64,000 nucleotides of DNA from the NCBI RefSeq assembly GCF_001647715.1, contig NZ_CP015600.1, forward strand, positions 4,340,001 through 4,404,000, given 5' to 3'. The translations under genes and the position numbers were made by a program. The notes under the pieces were generated by a model. The model was not told the DNA's origin. It searched no databases and saw only the letters and a program-made list of their open reading frames with translations. The stretch's first letter is position 1, and each line of letters opens with the position of its first letter. The DNA is from Pseudomonas antarctica (GTDB lineage Bacteria > Pseudomonadota > Gammaproteobacteria > Pseudomonadales > Pseudomonadaceae). Shown in pieces: positions 53,069 through 63,424 of this stretch.

Positions 53069-53995
53069 ATGAAATCACCTACCCAGACCAACGCAATTGA
53101 CTTCGACAGTGCCAAATTGCAACGCCTGGGGTTTGGTCAGCCAGCTCTCCTTCCACGCCGTCCAGCCACCCTTGCCCAACTTCATCAGCAACTGAGCCAG
53201 CAATTGCAAACCAGCCTGGAGCCGGAGCGTATCCTGGCCTTGTTCTTTCGTGAAGTTCAGCGCCTGGTCCCTCTGGACGCTCTGCAATATCGCCATGAAG
53301 CCAGCGACTTGCGCCTCGAGTTCGGCCACCGCGGGCACCACTCGGTGAGCTATACCTTGAGCCATGAAGGCGAACACTTGGGCGAGCTGATATTCCGTCG
53401 CAACCAACGCTTGATGGAAGATGAGCTGGGCCAACTGGAGTCCCTGCTTTCAACCTTGCTTTACCCGATGCGCAACGCCCTGCTCTATCGCGCCGCCACT
53501 CGCAGCGCCCTGCGTGACCCATTGACCGATACCGGTAATCGCATTGCGATGGACCAGACCCTGCAACGGGAAATCGACATGGCCCGGCGACACCTGAGCC
53601 CGCTGTCCCTGTTGATGCTGGACATCGATCACTTCAAGAAAATCAACGACACCCACGGCCATGCAGCAGGCGATATCGTACTGCGCGCCGTGGCCGGTTC
53701 GATCAAAAGCCAGTTGCGCAACGTAGACATGGTGTTTCGATTTGGCGGGGAAGAGTTTCTGATTTTGCTGTCGAACACCGGCCGGGACGCGGCTGGGATG
53801 GTCGGCGAACGCCTGCGCCGGGCTGCGCAGGTTCAGGATTATTGGGCCGATGGCAAGCGGATCGAGCTGACGGTGAGCCTGGGCTGCTCGACCTTGCTGG
53901 CTGCCGAGTCTGCCGAAAGCCTGTTGCGCCGGGCCGACAACGCCTTGTATGTGGCAAAGCGCGAAGGTCGCAACCGCTTGGCAATGGCGGGGTAA
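53069..53995 (+). CDS. diguanylate cyclase with GAF-like N-terminus
   Basis: A 308-residue soluble protein. Residues about 35-135 look like a GAF domain (LEPERILALFFREVQRLVPLDAL). The GGDEF domain (about 145-305) has DPLTDTGNR, the metal site LLMLDIDHFKKINDTHGH, active motif GGEEF and an inhibitory RxxD (RNVD) five residues before it. It should make c-di-GMP. ATG 53069 follows AGAGG. Single gene before the convergent HDO-type gene. Confidence 0.92.
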   Translation: MKSPTQTNAIDFDSAKLQRLGFGQPALLPRRPATLAQLHQQLSQQLQTSLEPERILALFFREVQRLVPLDALQYRHEASDLRLEFGHRGHHSVSYTLSHEGEHLGELIFRRNQRLMEDELGQLESLLSTLLYPMRNALLYRAATRSALRDPLTDTGNRIAMDQTLQREIDMARRHLSPLSLLMLDIDHFKKINDTHGHAAGDIVLRAVAGSIKSQLRNVDMVFRFGGEEFLILLSNTGRDAAGMVGERLRRAAQVQDYWADGKRIELTVSLGCSTLLAAESAESLLRRADNALYVAKREGRNRLAMAG

Positions 53996-54017
53996 TCACC
54001 CCGCCATCACGCTTACA

Positions 54018-54824
54018 TCACGCCTCGCTGGCGACGCGAACCGGGCGTTCGCGAACGGCAGCTGACGCCTTTGCTTTTTCATTTTCCAACTGCATGCAAC
54101 TTTCCAAAAACAGGTACATGTAGTCATAGCTCTTGCACACGGCCTGGCGCAGCTCTACCTGCAGCGCTTTGCTCGGGTTCATCCCGGCCAGGGTGCAGAT
54201 GATTTCCAGGGCTTCCCAAGGGTGTGCGTCGTCGTACTGGGCGTGCATCTTCAACCACTTCATCGCGCGCTTGCGGTCCTCCTCAGGGAAGGCTGCCGCG
54301 TACACACCGGTCGAACACACCACGGCAGACCACTCCCCAGTCGCCCCCTCGATCGCGTAGTTGGTCGCGGCAATCGCCACGATCAACGCATCGGCCGAGC
54401 TGGTGTGCCAGCACCAGTGACTCAGTGCGTGCAATTCAGGCGGTACGTTTTGCGCTTGCAGCTCTTCCAGGCTAACGCCATGCGCGCGAGCCCAATGTAC
54501 CCAGTAATCGGCGTGGTTGAGCTCCACACGAATATTGCGCATCAGCCACCGACGCGCCATATCCTCCCCAGGATGGCGGGCAAACTTGGTCTTGGTGAGG
54601 TTCTGTGCCATGTACAAGGCAAACTGCTCCACCACTGGCCAGCCACCGATCAGGTAGTGGCGCATGGTTTTGGCGCTGAGCGTGTTATCACGCATGCGCT
54701 GGTACAGTTCGTGTTCGACAACTCGGCGCTTGCTCTCGCTACAGTCCTGGATCAATTGCTGCGCCCAGGCTGGGTAACTTGAGGCTTCCATAAGCGGGCC
54801 GGTTCGATTGAATGTGTCGATCAC
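54018..54824 (-). CDS. heme-oxygenase-like diiron (HDO/TenA-type) protein
   Basis: A 268-residue all-helical protein of the TenA/PqqC-like fold. The residues expected of heme-oxygenase-like diiron enzymes are all there: E101 with H104 (ELNHADYW), E160 (AIEGATGEW), and H194, D198, H201 (MHAQYDDAHPW). It is therefore more likely an oxidase or oxygenase than a thiaminase or regulator. Start is GTG 54824, with AAGGAG 7 nt upstream. It is between two c-di-GMP genes, though no functional link is evident. Confidence 0.82.
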   Translation of the reverse strand: MIDTFNRTGPLMEASSYPAWAQQLIQDCSESKRRVVEHELYQRMRDNTLSAKTMRHYLIGGWPVVEQFALYMAQNLTKTKFARHPGEDMARRWLMRNIRVELNHADYWVHWARAHGVSLEELQAQNVPPELHALSHWCWHTSSADALIVAIAATNYAIEGATGEWSAVVCSTGVYAAAFPEEDRKRAMKWLKMHAQYDDAHPWEALEIICTLAGMNPSKALQVELRQAVCKSYDYMYLFLESCMQLENEKAKASAAVRERPVRVASEA

Positions 54825-54870
54825 TGTAGGGCTCCTTTTTTAAGTGTGATTGTACAGACCAGCAAATGTT

Positions 54871-57333
54871 TCAGCGGAATGTGCCGGGCGCCTTGAATAA
54901 CAGAGGCTGCGGCCGCACAGGTCGACACTGCAAGCTATCAAAGGTAAACAGTTGCGGGCGTTCAATCAGGTAGCCCTGAGCGTAATCCACACCGATCTCA
55001 AGTAAAGCCTGTTCGATCTGCGGTGTTTCAACAAACTCGGCAATGGTGCGTTTACCCATGACGTGGCCGATGTGATTGATCACTTCGACCATGGCGCGGT
55101 TAATCGGGTCGTCCAGCATATCCTTTACGAAACTTCCATCGATCTTCAGGAAGTCTACAGGTAAATGTTTCAGATAAGCGAATGAGGACATTCCGGCGCA
55201 AAAGTCATCAAGGGAAAAATGGCAACCTAACGCTTTGAGTTCATTAATAAAGCGAATTGCACTGCCCAAATTGGCTATAGCGCTTGTCTCAGTTATTTCA
55301 AAACAAATCATTTCCGGCGGAATGCTGTAAGCCTCGAATTTCTCACGTAAAAAACCGAGAAAATCATCATCTCCAATAGTTATGCCTGACAGATTAATCG
55401 CACACATGGCCATAGGTCGCCCGGCCCGTTCGTGCATACAACCGGCGATGATCTTGAATACGTTTTCCACCACCCAGCGATCCAGCGACGTCATCAATCC
55501 ATAACGTTCGGCTGCTGGAATAAAACTGTCGGGCAGAATGATGCGGCCCGCCTCATCGTGCAGCCGCAACAGGATTTCAATATGGCCATTACCGCCATCA
55601 GTGTGGCCCAGCGGGGAGATTTCCTGGGAGTAGAGGCAGAAACGATTCTCCTCCAATGCCATGTGCAAACGCTGTACCCAGGCCATTTCGCCAAAACGCA
55701 GGGACAATTCCGAATCATCGGTATGGTAGACCTGCACACGGTTACGGCCCTTTTCCTTGGCCATGTAGCACGCCATATCGGCAGCGCGCAGCGACGTTTC
55801 CAGGGTGGTCGGGGACTGCGAGATATGCACCAGGCCAATACTGACGGTGGTCATGAACGGTCGGCCCTTCCACACGAAATGCAGGTTTTGCACCGTATGG
55901 CGCAGGTTCTCGGCAATCTTTTCCGCCACCGGCGCCGGGCAGTTTTCCAACAGGATGCCGAACTCGTCGCCCCCAAGGCGCGCCAGGGTGTCGCCTTCGC
56001 GCAGGTCCGACTGCAGCAGCGCGCAGATATGCCGTAACAGTTCATCACCCGCCGCATGCCCGCAGGTGTCGTTGACCAGCTTGAATTGGTCCAGGTCGAG
56101 AAACATCAAGGCATGGCGTCCGCCTTTCTGGCGCCCCACGTTATGCAGCACCTGTTCCAGGCGGAATTCGAACTCGCGGCGATTGGCCAAACCGGTCAAG
56201 GCATCGTGGGTGGCTTGCCACGACAGATTGGCAATGTACTGACGCTCCTGCGTCATGTCGTGCAGAACCAGCACCGCGCCGCTGACCTTGCCGGCGCTGC
56301 GGATCGGCGCGCCTACCAGGGTGACCGAGACCGTGCTGCCATCCAGGCGCTGGATCAGCTTGGAATGCTCGCTGCCACCACTGAGCCGGCCTTTGATGAT
56401 GTGCTCGAGCAGGGTGAAGCCGTCGGGTTCGGCAGCCTCATCAAGCAGATTGAATAACGCCGCCAAGGGCAAGCCTTGGGCCTGGGCACTCTTCCAGTGG
56501 GTGAGTGCCTCGGCGGCCGGGTTCATGTAGGCGATGGCTCCGTCGACGTCAGTGGTAATCACGCCGTCGCCAATCGACTCCAGGGTGATCTGTGCCCGCT
56601 CCCTCTCGGCTTGCAAGGCCGTGGCGAACGCGTGGCGCTGACTCAGCAGCTTGTGGGTACGCAGCAACGCCAGGGCAATCAGGCCCAGGGCGGTGGCCAG
56701 GTTAGTGACCAGCAACAGCCGCAGAATCATCCGTGAACCTTCGCCCAAAGCATCGCTGAACGCTTTGGCAGACGGCGTGACGCCGTCATTGATGGCAATG
56801 ATGCGTTCTTTCCACTCGTTTATATCCCCAGGGCTGACGTGATCACTGCGGATCGCCCGGTGCATTGCCTGGGCCAGGTCATCGAGTTGCACCAGGTAGC
56901 CATCGCCCACGGTCCACAGTTCGATGGCTTTTTCCAGGTAACTGAAATGGCGGAAGTTGAGGTACAGCCAAATCAGGCTGGAAACGTCATCGGGGTGGTT
57001 GCCGCCCTTGAGGATACCCAGGCGCGCAGCAGTGAGGTCGGGGCTGGAACGGTCCAGGGCGACGCGCAGTTCGTGCCCGCCCTGCGGGACGGCAATGGCT
57101 TGCTGGTACTTGAGGAAAGTGGTTTCGTCGCGGTTATCGGCGTAAAGCGTCAGGTAGTAGATAGCGTCTTTCTGACCCTTGGACCAAAGACTCTCGCCAG
57201 CCACATAGCCCCGCACCGCCGACAGCACATAGAGACTGACGCAGCCTAACAATGCCTGGAACAATACGACGGCGATAAAGGGCCAAACGATGCCCAACAG
57301 CCGTGGCGTTCCGAGAGTCCGCTTTTGCTTCAT
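54871..57333 (-). CDS. GGDEF/EAL dual-domain protein with PAS and membrane sensor
   Basis: An 820-residue inner-membrane protein: helix at about 13-35, a periplasmic CHASE-like region, a second helix near 205-225, a PAS domain (about 240-360, SIGDGVITTDVDGAIAYMNPAAEAL), GGDEF (about 375-530, motif GGDEF with RxxD REGD) and EAL (about 550-800). EAL has EIL for EAL, FEITETSAI, DDFCAGMSSFAYL, KIDGSFV and QGYLIERP, so phosphodiesterase activity remains plausible. AAGGGACTTC precedes ATG 57333. It may both make and degrade c-di-GMP. Confidence 0.93.
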   Translation of the reverse strand: MKQKRTLGTPRLLGIVWPFIAVVLFQALLGCVSLYVLSAVRGYVAGESLWSKGQKDAIYYLTLYADNRDETTFLKYQQAIAVPQGGHELRVALDRSSPDLTAARLGILKGGNHPDDVSSLIWLYLNFRHFSYLEKAIELWTVGDGYLVQLDDLAQAMHRAIRSDHVSPGDINEWKERIIAINDGVTPSAKAFSDALGEGSRMILRLLLVTNLATALGLIALALLRTHKLLSQRHAFATALQAERERAQITLESIGDGVITTDVDGAIAYMNPAAEALTHWKSAQAQGLPLAALFNLLDEAAEPDGFTLLEHIIKGRLSGGSEHSKLIQRLDGSTVSVTLVGAPIRSAGKVSGAVLVLHDMTQERQYIANLSWQATHDALTGLANRREFEFRLEQVLHNVGRQKGGRHALMFLDLDQFKLVNDTCGHAAGDELLRHICALLQSDLREGDTLARLGGDEFGILLENCPAPVAEKIAENLRHTVQNLHFVWKGRPFMTTVSIGLVHISQSPTTLETSLRAADMACYMAKEKGRNRVQVYHTDDSELSLRFGEMAWVQRLHMALEENRFCLYSQEISPLGHTDGGNGHIEILLRLHDEAGRIILPDSFIPAAERYGLMTSLDRWVVENVFKIIAGCMHERAGRPMAMCAINLSGITIGDDDFLGFLREKFEAYSIPPEMICFEITETSAIANLGSAIRFINELKALGCHFSLDDFCAGMSSFAYLKHLPVDFLKIDGSFVKDMLDDPINRAMVEVINHIGHVMGKRTIAEFVETPQIEQALLEIGVDYAQGYLIERPQLFTFDSLQCRPVRPQPLLFKAPGTFR

Positions 57334-57404
57334 GAAGTCCCTTACACATGCACAGCTGAATACGCACGCGAAAATCCAATCCCGATAGCACAGACTAAGC
57401 TAAA

Positions 57405-59225
57405 TCAACGCACTTGTTGCAGGTGTCCGTACAACTTGGCGTACAGCCCACCGTCAGCAATCAACTGCTGATGGTCGCCATCTTCGGCGATACGCCCGCC
57501 ATCGAACACCAGCACCCGGTCAGCCTGCTTAACTGCCGAAAGCCTGTGGGCGATGATCAGTGTAGTACGCCCACTGAGAAACCGCGCCAATGCCTGGTGC
57601 AAGTTGTACTCGGTGGCGGCGTCGAGGGCGGAGGTGGCCTCATCCAGAATCACCACCTTCGGTTCGGCCAATACCATCCGGGCGATGGCCAGGCGCTGGC
57701 GCTGGCCGCCGGAGAAGCGCACGCCAGAGCGCCCCACTACGCTGTCCAAGCCCAAAGGCAGTGCCTTGACGGTAGCATCCAGCTGCGCAATTTCCAATGC
57801 CTGCCAGCAGGCCTGGTCCGTGCGTGTGCGGCCCATGGTCAGGTTGGCGCGCACGGTGTCATTGAACAGCGCCGGGTGTTGCAGCACCACGGCGACGTTC
57901 TCGCGAATGGTCGCAAGACCGATTTCCTGCTGGGTTGCACCACCGAAACGAATGCTGCCGGCCTGCGGCGTGTAGAGCCCCAACAGCAGTTGCACCAAGG
58001 TACTTTTGCCGCCGCCACTGGCGCCAACGATCGCGACCTTCTCGCCCGGCGCAATGGTCAGGTTCAACTGGTCGAGCACCAAGTCTTCGCCGTAGCCGAA
58101 GTTGAGCCCGCGCACCTCGATACCAACGGTCTCATGCCCGGTGAACGGGTCTTCGCCCCCGGCATATTGCGGCTCATCGGCACGCGCCAGCAGCTCGTTG
58201 ATCCGCGTCAGCGCGCCGCCGGCCGCGTAGTAGGCATATTGCAGGTTCAGCAGTTGCTCCACTGGGCCGATCATGAACCACAGGTAGCTGAACACCGCGA
58301 GCATCTGACCGATGGACAGGTCGGAAAACAACACGGTGAGCATCGCCGCCGCGCGAAAGATATCGATACCGAACTGGAACAACAGGCCACTGGCACGGCT
58401 GGAGGCGTCGGTTTTCCATTGGGAATGAATGGCGTAGTCGCGCACTTCCTGGGCACGCTGGCCAAGGCGCCCAAGGAAAAACCCCTGGCGATTGCCGGCA
58501 CGCACTTCCTGGATGGCGTCGAGGGTTTCGGTCAGGGCCTGGGTGAAGCGCGAAGTGCTGTCGTTCTCAAGCTTCTTCAAGTGTTTGACGCGCTTGCCCA
58601 GCTGTACCGTGGCGTAGATCACCAACGGGTTGAACAGCAGGATCAGCAACGCCAATTGCCAGTGCATCCACACCAGGATTGCCGAGGTGCCGACCAAAGT
58701 CAGCATGGCCACCAGGAAACGGCTGAGGGTTTCGCCGATAAACTTATCCAGCGTATCCAGGTCCGTGACCAGGTGCGTGGTGACTGTGCCGCTGCCCAGG
58801 CTCTCGTATTCGCCGAGGGAAATACGCTTGAGGCGTTCAATCAGGCGCACGCGGATGCGATAGACAATGTCCTTGGCCAGCCGCGCAAACAGCCGCGCCT
58901 GCACGACGTTGAACACCAACGCGCCGCAACGCAAACACAGGGTCACCAGCAGCATCAGGCCGATATACCCGGCGGCCTTCTGCCAACCCAGGGGCAATGC
59001 GTTATTCATCACTTTGAGCGCGGCGTCGCCGTGGCCCAGCAGCACTTCGTCTACCAGCAAGGGCAACAGCAAAGGGATGGGCACGCTGCACAGGGTCGCC
59101 AGCACGGCAACACCGTTGGCGATCCACAGGGATTTCTTGTGACGCAGGGCCAGGCGGCGAATTTCCGCCCAGGTCAGGCGATCTGTGCGTTTGGTCGGTT
59201 CGGAAATGTCGGGCTGATCATACAC
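57405..59225 (-). CDS. ABC transporter, fused permease and ATPase (exporter)
   Basis: A 606-residue half-transporter of the MsbA/HlyB-like type. Six membrane helices (about 25-320) are followed by an ATPase with Walker A GASGGGKST, signature FSGGQRQRLAIARM and Walker B VVILDEATSALD. No ATG is available; GTG 59225 (VYDQPDIS) with GGAG upstream is preferred to TTG 59252. It overlaps the stop of the DsbA-family gene by 8 bp, so the pair is translationally coupled. Substrate unknown, probably lipid or peptide. Confidence 0.9.
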   Translation of the reverse strand: MYDQPDISEPTKRTDRLTWAEIRRLALRHKKSLWIANGVAVLATLCSVPIPLLLPLLVDEVLLGHGDAALKVMNNALPLGWQKAAGYIGLMLLVTLCLRCGALVFNVVQARLFARLAKDIVYRIRVRLIERLKRISLGEYESLGSGTVTTHLVTDLDTLDKFIGETLSRFLVAMLTLVGTSAILVWMHWQLALLILLFNPLVIYATVQLGKRVKHLKKLENDSTSRFTQALTETLDAIQEVRAGNRQGFFLGRLGQRAQEVRDYAIHSQWKTDASSRASGLLFQFGIDIFRAAAMLTVLFSDLSIGQMLAVFSYLWFMIGPVEQLLNLQYAYYAAGGALTRINELLARADEPQYAGGEDPFTGHETVGIEVRGLNFGYGEDLVLDQLNLTIAPGEKVAIVGASGGGKSTLVQLLLGLYTPQAGSIRFGGATQQEIGLATIRENVAVVLQHPALFNDTVRANLTMGRTRTDQACWQALEIAQLDATVKALPLGLDSVVGRSGVRFSGGQRQRLAIARMVLAEPKVVILDEATSALDAATEYNLHQALARFLSGRTTLIIAHRLSAVKQADRVLVFDGGRIAEDGDHQQLIADGGLYAKLYGHLQQVR

Positions 59226-59853
59226 AGGTGGCTCGCTCCAACCAGCGGGCAAGCAACGGCGACAGCTCGGACAGCGGCTGGTAGCCGTTGGTCAGCAAAG
59301 CCAACTGGCCATTACGTTCGGCCAGCAAGGTCGGGAAACCGGCAATCCCCAAATCCTGCACCCAGGTGAAATCGGCGGCCGTCGCGGCGTGCTGCTCGGC
59401 ACGGTCGAAGGCACCGGCAAACTCGATACGCGGTATGCCGGCTTCTTCAGCCAGCTCTACCAACACGCTGGCGAGGGTCACGTCCCGGCCTTCGACATAA
59501 AACGCGCGCTGGATCAACCCCAGCAACGTCCAGGCGCAGTCCGGCGCCAGGCTGCGTGCAGTGACGATGGCGCGGCACGCCGGCTCTGTGTCGTAGACGA
59601 AACCGTCGGGCAATGCACCTTCACGCTTGAACGGCTGGCCGGTGGCCTCGGTGACTGCCTGCCAATGCTCCAGAATGTAGCGCCGGGTCGTTGGCTCCAA
59701 CGCCGCGCCACTGCCGGTGCGCAAACCGCCCACCACCAGGTGCAGCTCCACGCCGGCCGCCTGGGCCTGCTCAACCAGCGCCTGCGCCACCGGGGCAAAG
59801 CCCCAGCACCAGGAACACATCGGGTCCATCACATAGAGCAGGCGCGCGGGCAT
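59218..59853 (-). CDS. DsbA-family (FrnE-like) thiol oxidoreductase
   Basis: A 211-residue thioredoxin-fold protein without a signal peptide. The active site CSWC (DPMCSWCWGF, about residues 13-16) and the cis-Pro loop (GIAGFPTLL) are present. It belongs to the cytosolic FrnE/HCCA group, which act as isomerases or oxidoreductases. It sits 3 bp after the trhO stop and overlaps the ABC gene, so trhO, this gene and the exporter form one operon. Confidence 0.9.
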   Translation of the reverse strand: MPARLLYVMDPMCSWCWGFAPVAQALVEQAQAAGVELHLVVGGLRTGSGAALEPTTRRYILEHWQAVTEATGQPFKREGALPDGFVYDTEPACRAIVTARSLAPDCAWTLLGLIQRAFYVEGRDVTLASVLVELAEEAGIPRIEFAGAFDRAEQHAATAADFTWVQDLGIAGFPTLLAERNGQLALLTNGYQPLSELSPLLARWLERATCV

Positions 59854-59856
59854 GGG

Positions 59857-60798
59857 TCAGGCCTCGGAGGGGGTTTGCTTGTAGTTGAAGCCAATCGGGT
59901 GCGGCAAATTGCGGGCCTTGGCCAGCTCGATCTGCTTTTGCCGGTCAATCGCGCTGCGGCGGGTCTTCTCCGGCAGCTTATCCCAGCAATGCGGGCAACT
60001 GATGCCAGCCACATAATGCTCGGACGCGCGGTCTTCTACGCTCACCGGTGTACGGCAGGCATGACATTGATCGTAGTCGCCTTCGCTCAAGTCGTGGCGC
60101 ACGGTGACGCGATTGTCGAACACAAAACAGTCGCCCTGCCATTTGGTCTCTGCCTGCGGCACCTCTTCGAGGTACTTCAGGATGCCACCCTTGAGGTGGT
60201 AGACCTCATCGAAGCCTTCGCTGAGCATAAAGCTGGAAGCCTTCTCGCAACGAATGCCGCCGGTGCAGAACATCGCGACTTTCTTGTGCCTGGCCGGGTC
60301 GAAGTTGGCTTTGATGTAGTCGGGGAATTCGCGAAAACTGGTGGTCTTCGGGTCGATCGCGCCTTCAAACGTGCCGATGGACACTTCGTAGTCGTTGCGC
60401 GTGTCGATCAACAGCACTTCCGGGTCGCTGATCAGTGCGTTCCAGTCTTGTGGGTTGACGTAGGTGCCGACCTTTTTATTCGGGTCGACGCCTTCGACGC
60501 CCAGGGTCACGATCTCTTTCTTGAGCTTGACCTTGGTGCGGTAGAACGGCTGGTCGTCGCAGTACGACTCTTTGTGATCGATGTCGACCATGCGTGGGTC
60601 GTTCTTCAGCCAGGCCATCAGGCCATCAATGCCTTCGCGGCTGCCGGAAACGGTGCCGTTGATGCCTTCTTCGGCGATCAGCAAGGTGCCCTTGATGCCG
60701 TTGTCGACCATTGCCTGCAGCAGGGGCTCGCGCAGGGCGACGTAATCTTCGAGAGTGACGAACTTATACAGTGCCGCCACGACAATCGGTTGGGTCAT
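59857..60798 (-). CDS. trhO: tRNA uridine(34) hydroxylase TrhO
   Basis: A 313-residue rhodanese-domain protein (formerly YceA). The N-terminal part [20 protein letters not shown] and the rhodanese active site [14 protein letters not shown], with its catalytic Cys, are conserved, and a C-terminal Cys-rich region ([15 protein letters not shown]) follows. It makes 5-hydroxyuridine at the wobble position of tRNA. GAGAGAACACCC precedes ATG 60798. First gene of the three-gene leftward operon. Confidence 0.94.
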   Translation of the reverse strand: MTQPIVVAALYKFVTLEDYVALREPLLQAMVDNGIKGTLLIAEEGINGTVSGSREGIDGLMAWLKNDPRMVDIDHKESYCDDQPFYRTKVKLKKEIVTLGVEGVDPNKKVGTYVNPQDWNALISDPEVLLIDTRNDYEVSIGTFEGAIDPKTTSFREFPDYIKANFDPARHKKVAMFCTGGIRCEKASSFMLSEGFDEVYHLKGGILKYLEEVPQAETKWQGDCFVFDNRVTVRHDLSEGDYDQCHACRTPVSVEDRASEHYVAGISCPHCWDKLPEKTRRSAIDRQKQIELAKARNLPHPIGFNYKQTPSEA

Positions 60799-60844
60799 GG
60801 GTGTTCTCTCCAGGTGGCTACCCTCGTAAGGGGTGAACCGGATG

Positions 60845-60875
60845 CAAAAAAAACGCGCCGGCTAAGCGGCGCGTT
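60845..60875 (-). terminator. Rho-independent terminator after the BolA gene
   Basis: On the minus strand AACGCGCCG-CTTAGC-CGGCGCGTT is followed by a T-run. It ends the BolA/DUF2059 transcript before trhO. Confidence 0.85.
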
Positions 60876-60916
60876 GCGGATTCTAGCAAATGCGAGGTGT
60901 CAGAGACACCCGTGCG

Positions 60917-61207
60917 TCAGCTATGCCCGCCGGCGCAGGTCGGCGAGGCCGGGGCTGCGTCGATTTTCGCCCATTCTTCGGGCGTGTAGGTATGCAGCGC
61001 CAGCGCATGAAATTCGCTCATCAGGTCACCCAGGGTGGCATAGACCGTCTGGTGGCGCTTGACGCGGTTAAGCCCCTCGAACTGCTGGCTGACCAGCACG
61101 GCCTTGAAGTGGGTCTGCAACCCACGGCTGTGCATGTGGCTTTCATCCAGCACGCTCAAGTGTTGCGGGCTCAGGGCGGCGAGCGCCGTTTCGATACGCT
61201 GTTGCAT
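60917..61207 (-). CDS. BolA family protein
   Basis: A 96-residue BolA protein: IETALAALSPQHLSVLDESH at the start, then HFKAVLVSQQFEGLNRVKRHQTVYA with the conserved RH, and LHTYTPEEW near the end. BolA proteins bind [2Fe-2S]-loaded monothiol glutaredoxins or DNA. ATG 61207 has AGG 7 nt upstream; an ATG two codons earlier is possible. It follows the DUF2059 gene by 12 bp. Confidence 0.92.
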   Translation of the reverse strand: MQQRIETALAALSPQHLSVLDESHMHSRGLQTHFKAVLVSQQFEGLNRVKRHQTVYATLGDLMSEFHALALHTYTPEEWAKIDAAPASPTCAGGHS

Positions 61208-61219
61208 GGTCATTCCTGC

Positions 61220-61738
61220 TTACTTCTTCTTGGCCGGTGCGGCGGCTTTAGGCGTCAGCTCGTTGGTCATGTCTTCCAACAGCTTGTTCACCACCGGTAC
61301 GGCGCTTTCCAGTTTGGCCTGGGTCATCTGGGCCGATTGCTGGGTCAGTTGCGGCATTTTTTCCAGGACTTTCTTGCCCAGTGGGGACTGGTAGAACGCA
61401 ACCAGGTCCTTGAGCTCGGATTCGCTGAAGTTGGTGGTGTAGAGCTTGACCATGTCCGGCTTCAGCTTCGGCCAGCCAATGGCTTGGTCCAGAGCAGCGT
61501 TGGCCTTGGCCTGGTAGCTGTCCAGTACGGACTGCTTGGCGGCAGGCGCCTTGGTCTGTTCGAAACGCTGGGCGAACATTTGCTGCACTTGCATGTACAC
61601 CGGGGTACCCAGCTTGTCAGCGTGGGCCAGGGTAAGGAAGGCTTCGGCACTGGCGTTATGGCTGGCGGTATCGGCAAACACTTGGCCGCTGGCGCAAACC
61701 AGAGCAACCGCGGTACAGATGGCACGAAGACGAGTCAT
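61220..61738 (-). CDS. DUF2059 family periplasmic protein
   Basis: A 172-residue protein with a signal peptide (MTRLRAICTAVALVCASGQVFA) and a helical DUF2059 domain: MVKLYTTNFSESELKDLVAFYQSPLGKKVLEKMPQL is the signature stretch (about 95-130, read as separate segments). The C-terminus is Lys/Ala-rich. Function unknown. Precedes the BolA gene in one transcript. Confidence 0.9.
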   Translation of the reverse strand: MTRLRAICTAVALVCASGQVFADTASHNASAEAFLTLAHADKLGTPVYMQVQQMFAQRFEQTKAPAAKQSVLDSYQAKANAALDQAIGWPKLKPDMVKLYTTNFSESELKDLVAFYQSPLGKKVLEKMPQLTQQSAQMTQAKLESAVPVVNKLLEDMTNELTPKAAAPAKKK

Positions 61739-61931
61739 CGAGTTTCCTTTTCTAGCAGGCGAGGTAAGACCCCAAGGGCGACCATTCTGCGCCTAAAAAA
61801 CCTTGCGGCTCAACCCCGGGCCTTGTTCGGCCGGGATTTGCGGGACTTGCATCCGATGAAAAGTCTTTTATGGAACCCCACGGGCCCATCACGGCCTAAA
61901 CTGCGCAAACGAACCTGAAGGAGTGTGCCCG

Positions 61932-63320
<1,389 letters not shown>

Positions 63321-63373
63321 TACGTCGTCGAAACCATCCGCGTCTACTGTCAGTTGTCACAGTTACGTGCGCC

Positions 63374-63416
63374 CGTCCTCCAGAGGTTCAATGCATAACA
63401 AACCTCTGGACGGACG
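63374..63416 (+). terminator. long stem-loop between fumC and the AcvB/VirJ gene
   Basis: CGTCCTCCAGAGGTT and AACCTCTGGACGGACG pair over 14-15 bp with a 12-nt loop. There is no T-run, and the stem ends 8 nt before the ATG at 63425, so it may regulate translation of the next gene rather than end fumC transcription. Confidence 0.6.
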
Positions 63417-63424
63417 ATCATCGC

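Noticed and set aside
57414..59369. Long open frame (651 codons) on the plus strand
   Set aside because: It lies antisense to the ABC exporter gene, whose motifs are complete; composition is that of a high-GC shadow frame and no family is recognisable.
59389..61062. Long open frame (557 codons) on the plus strand
   Set aside because: Antisense to the DsbA-family, trhO and BolA genes; shadow of GC-rich codons.
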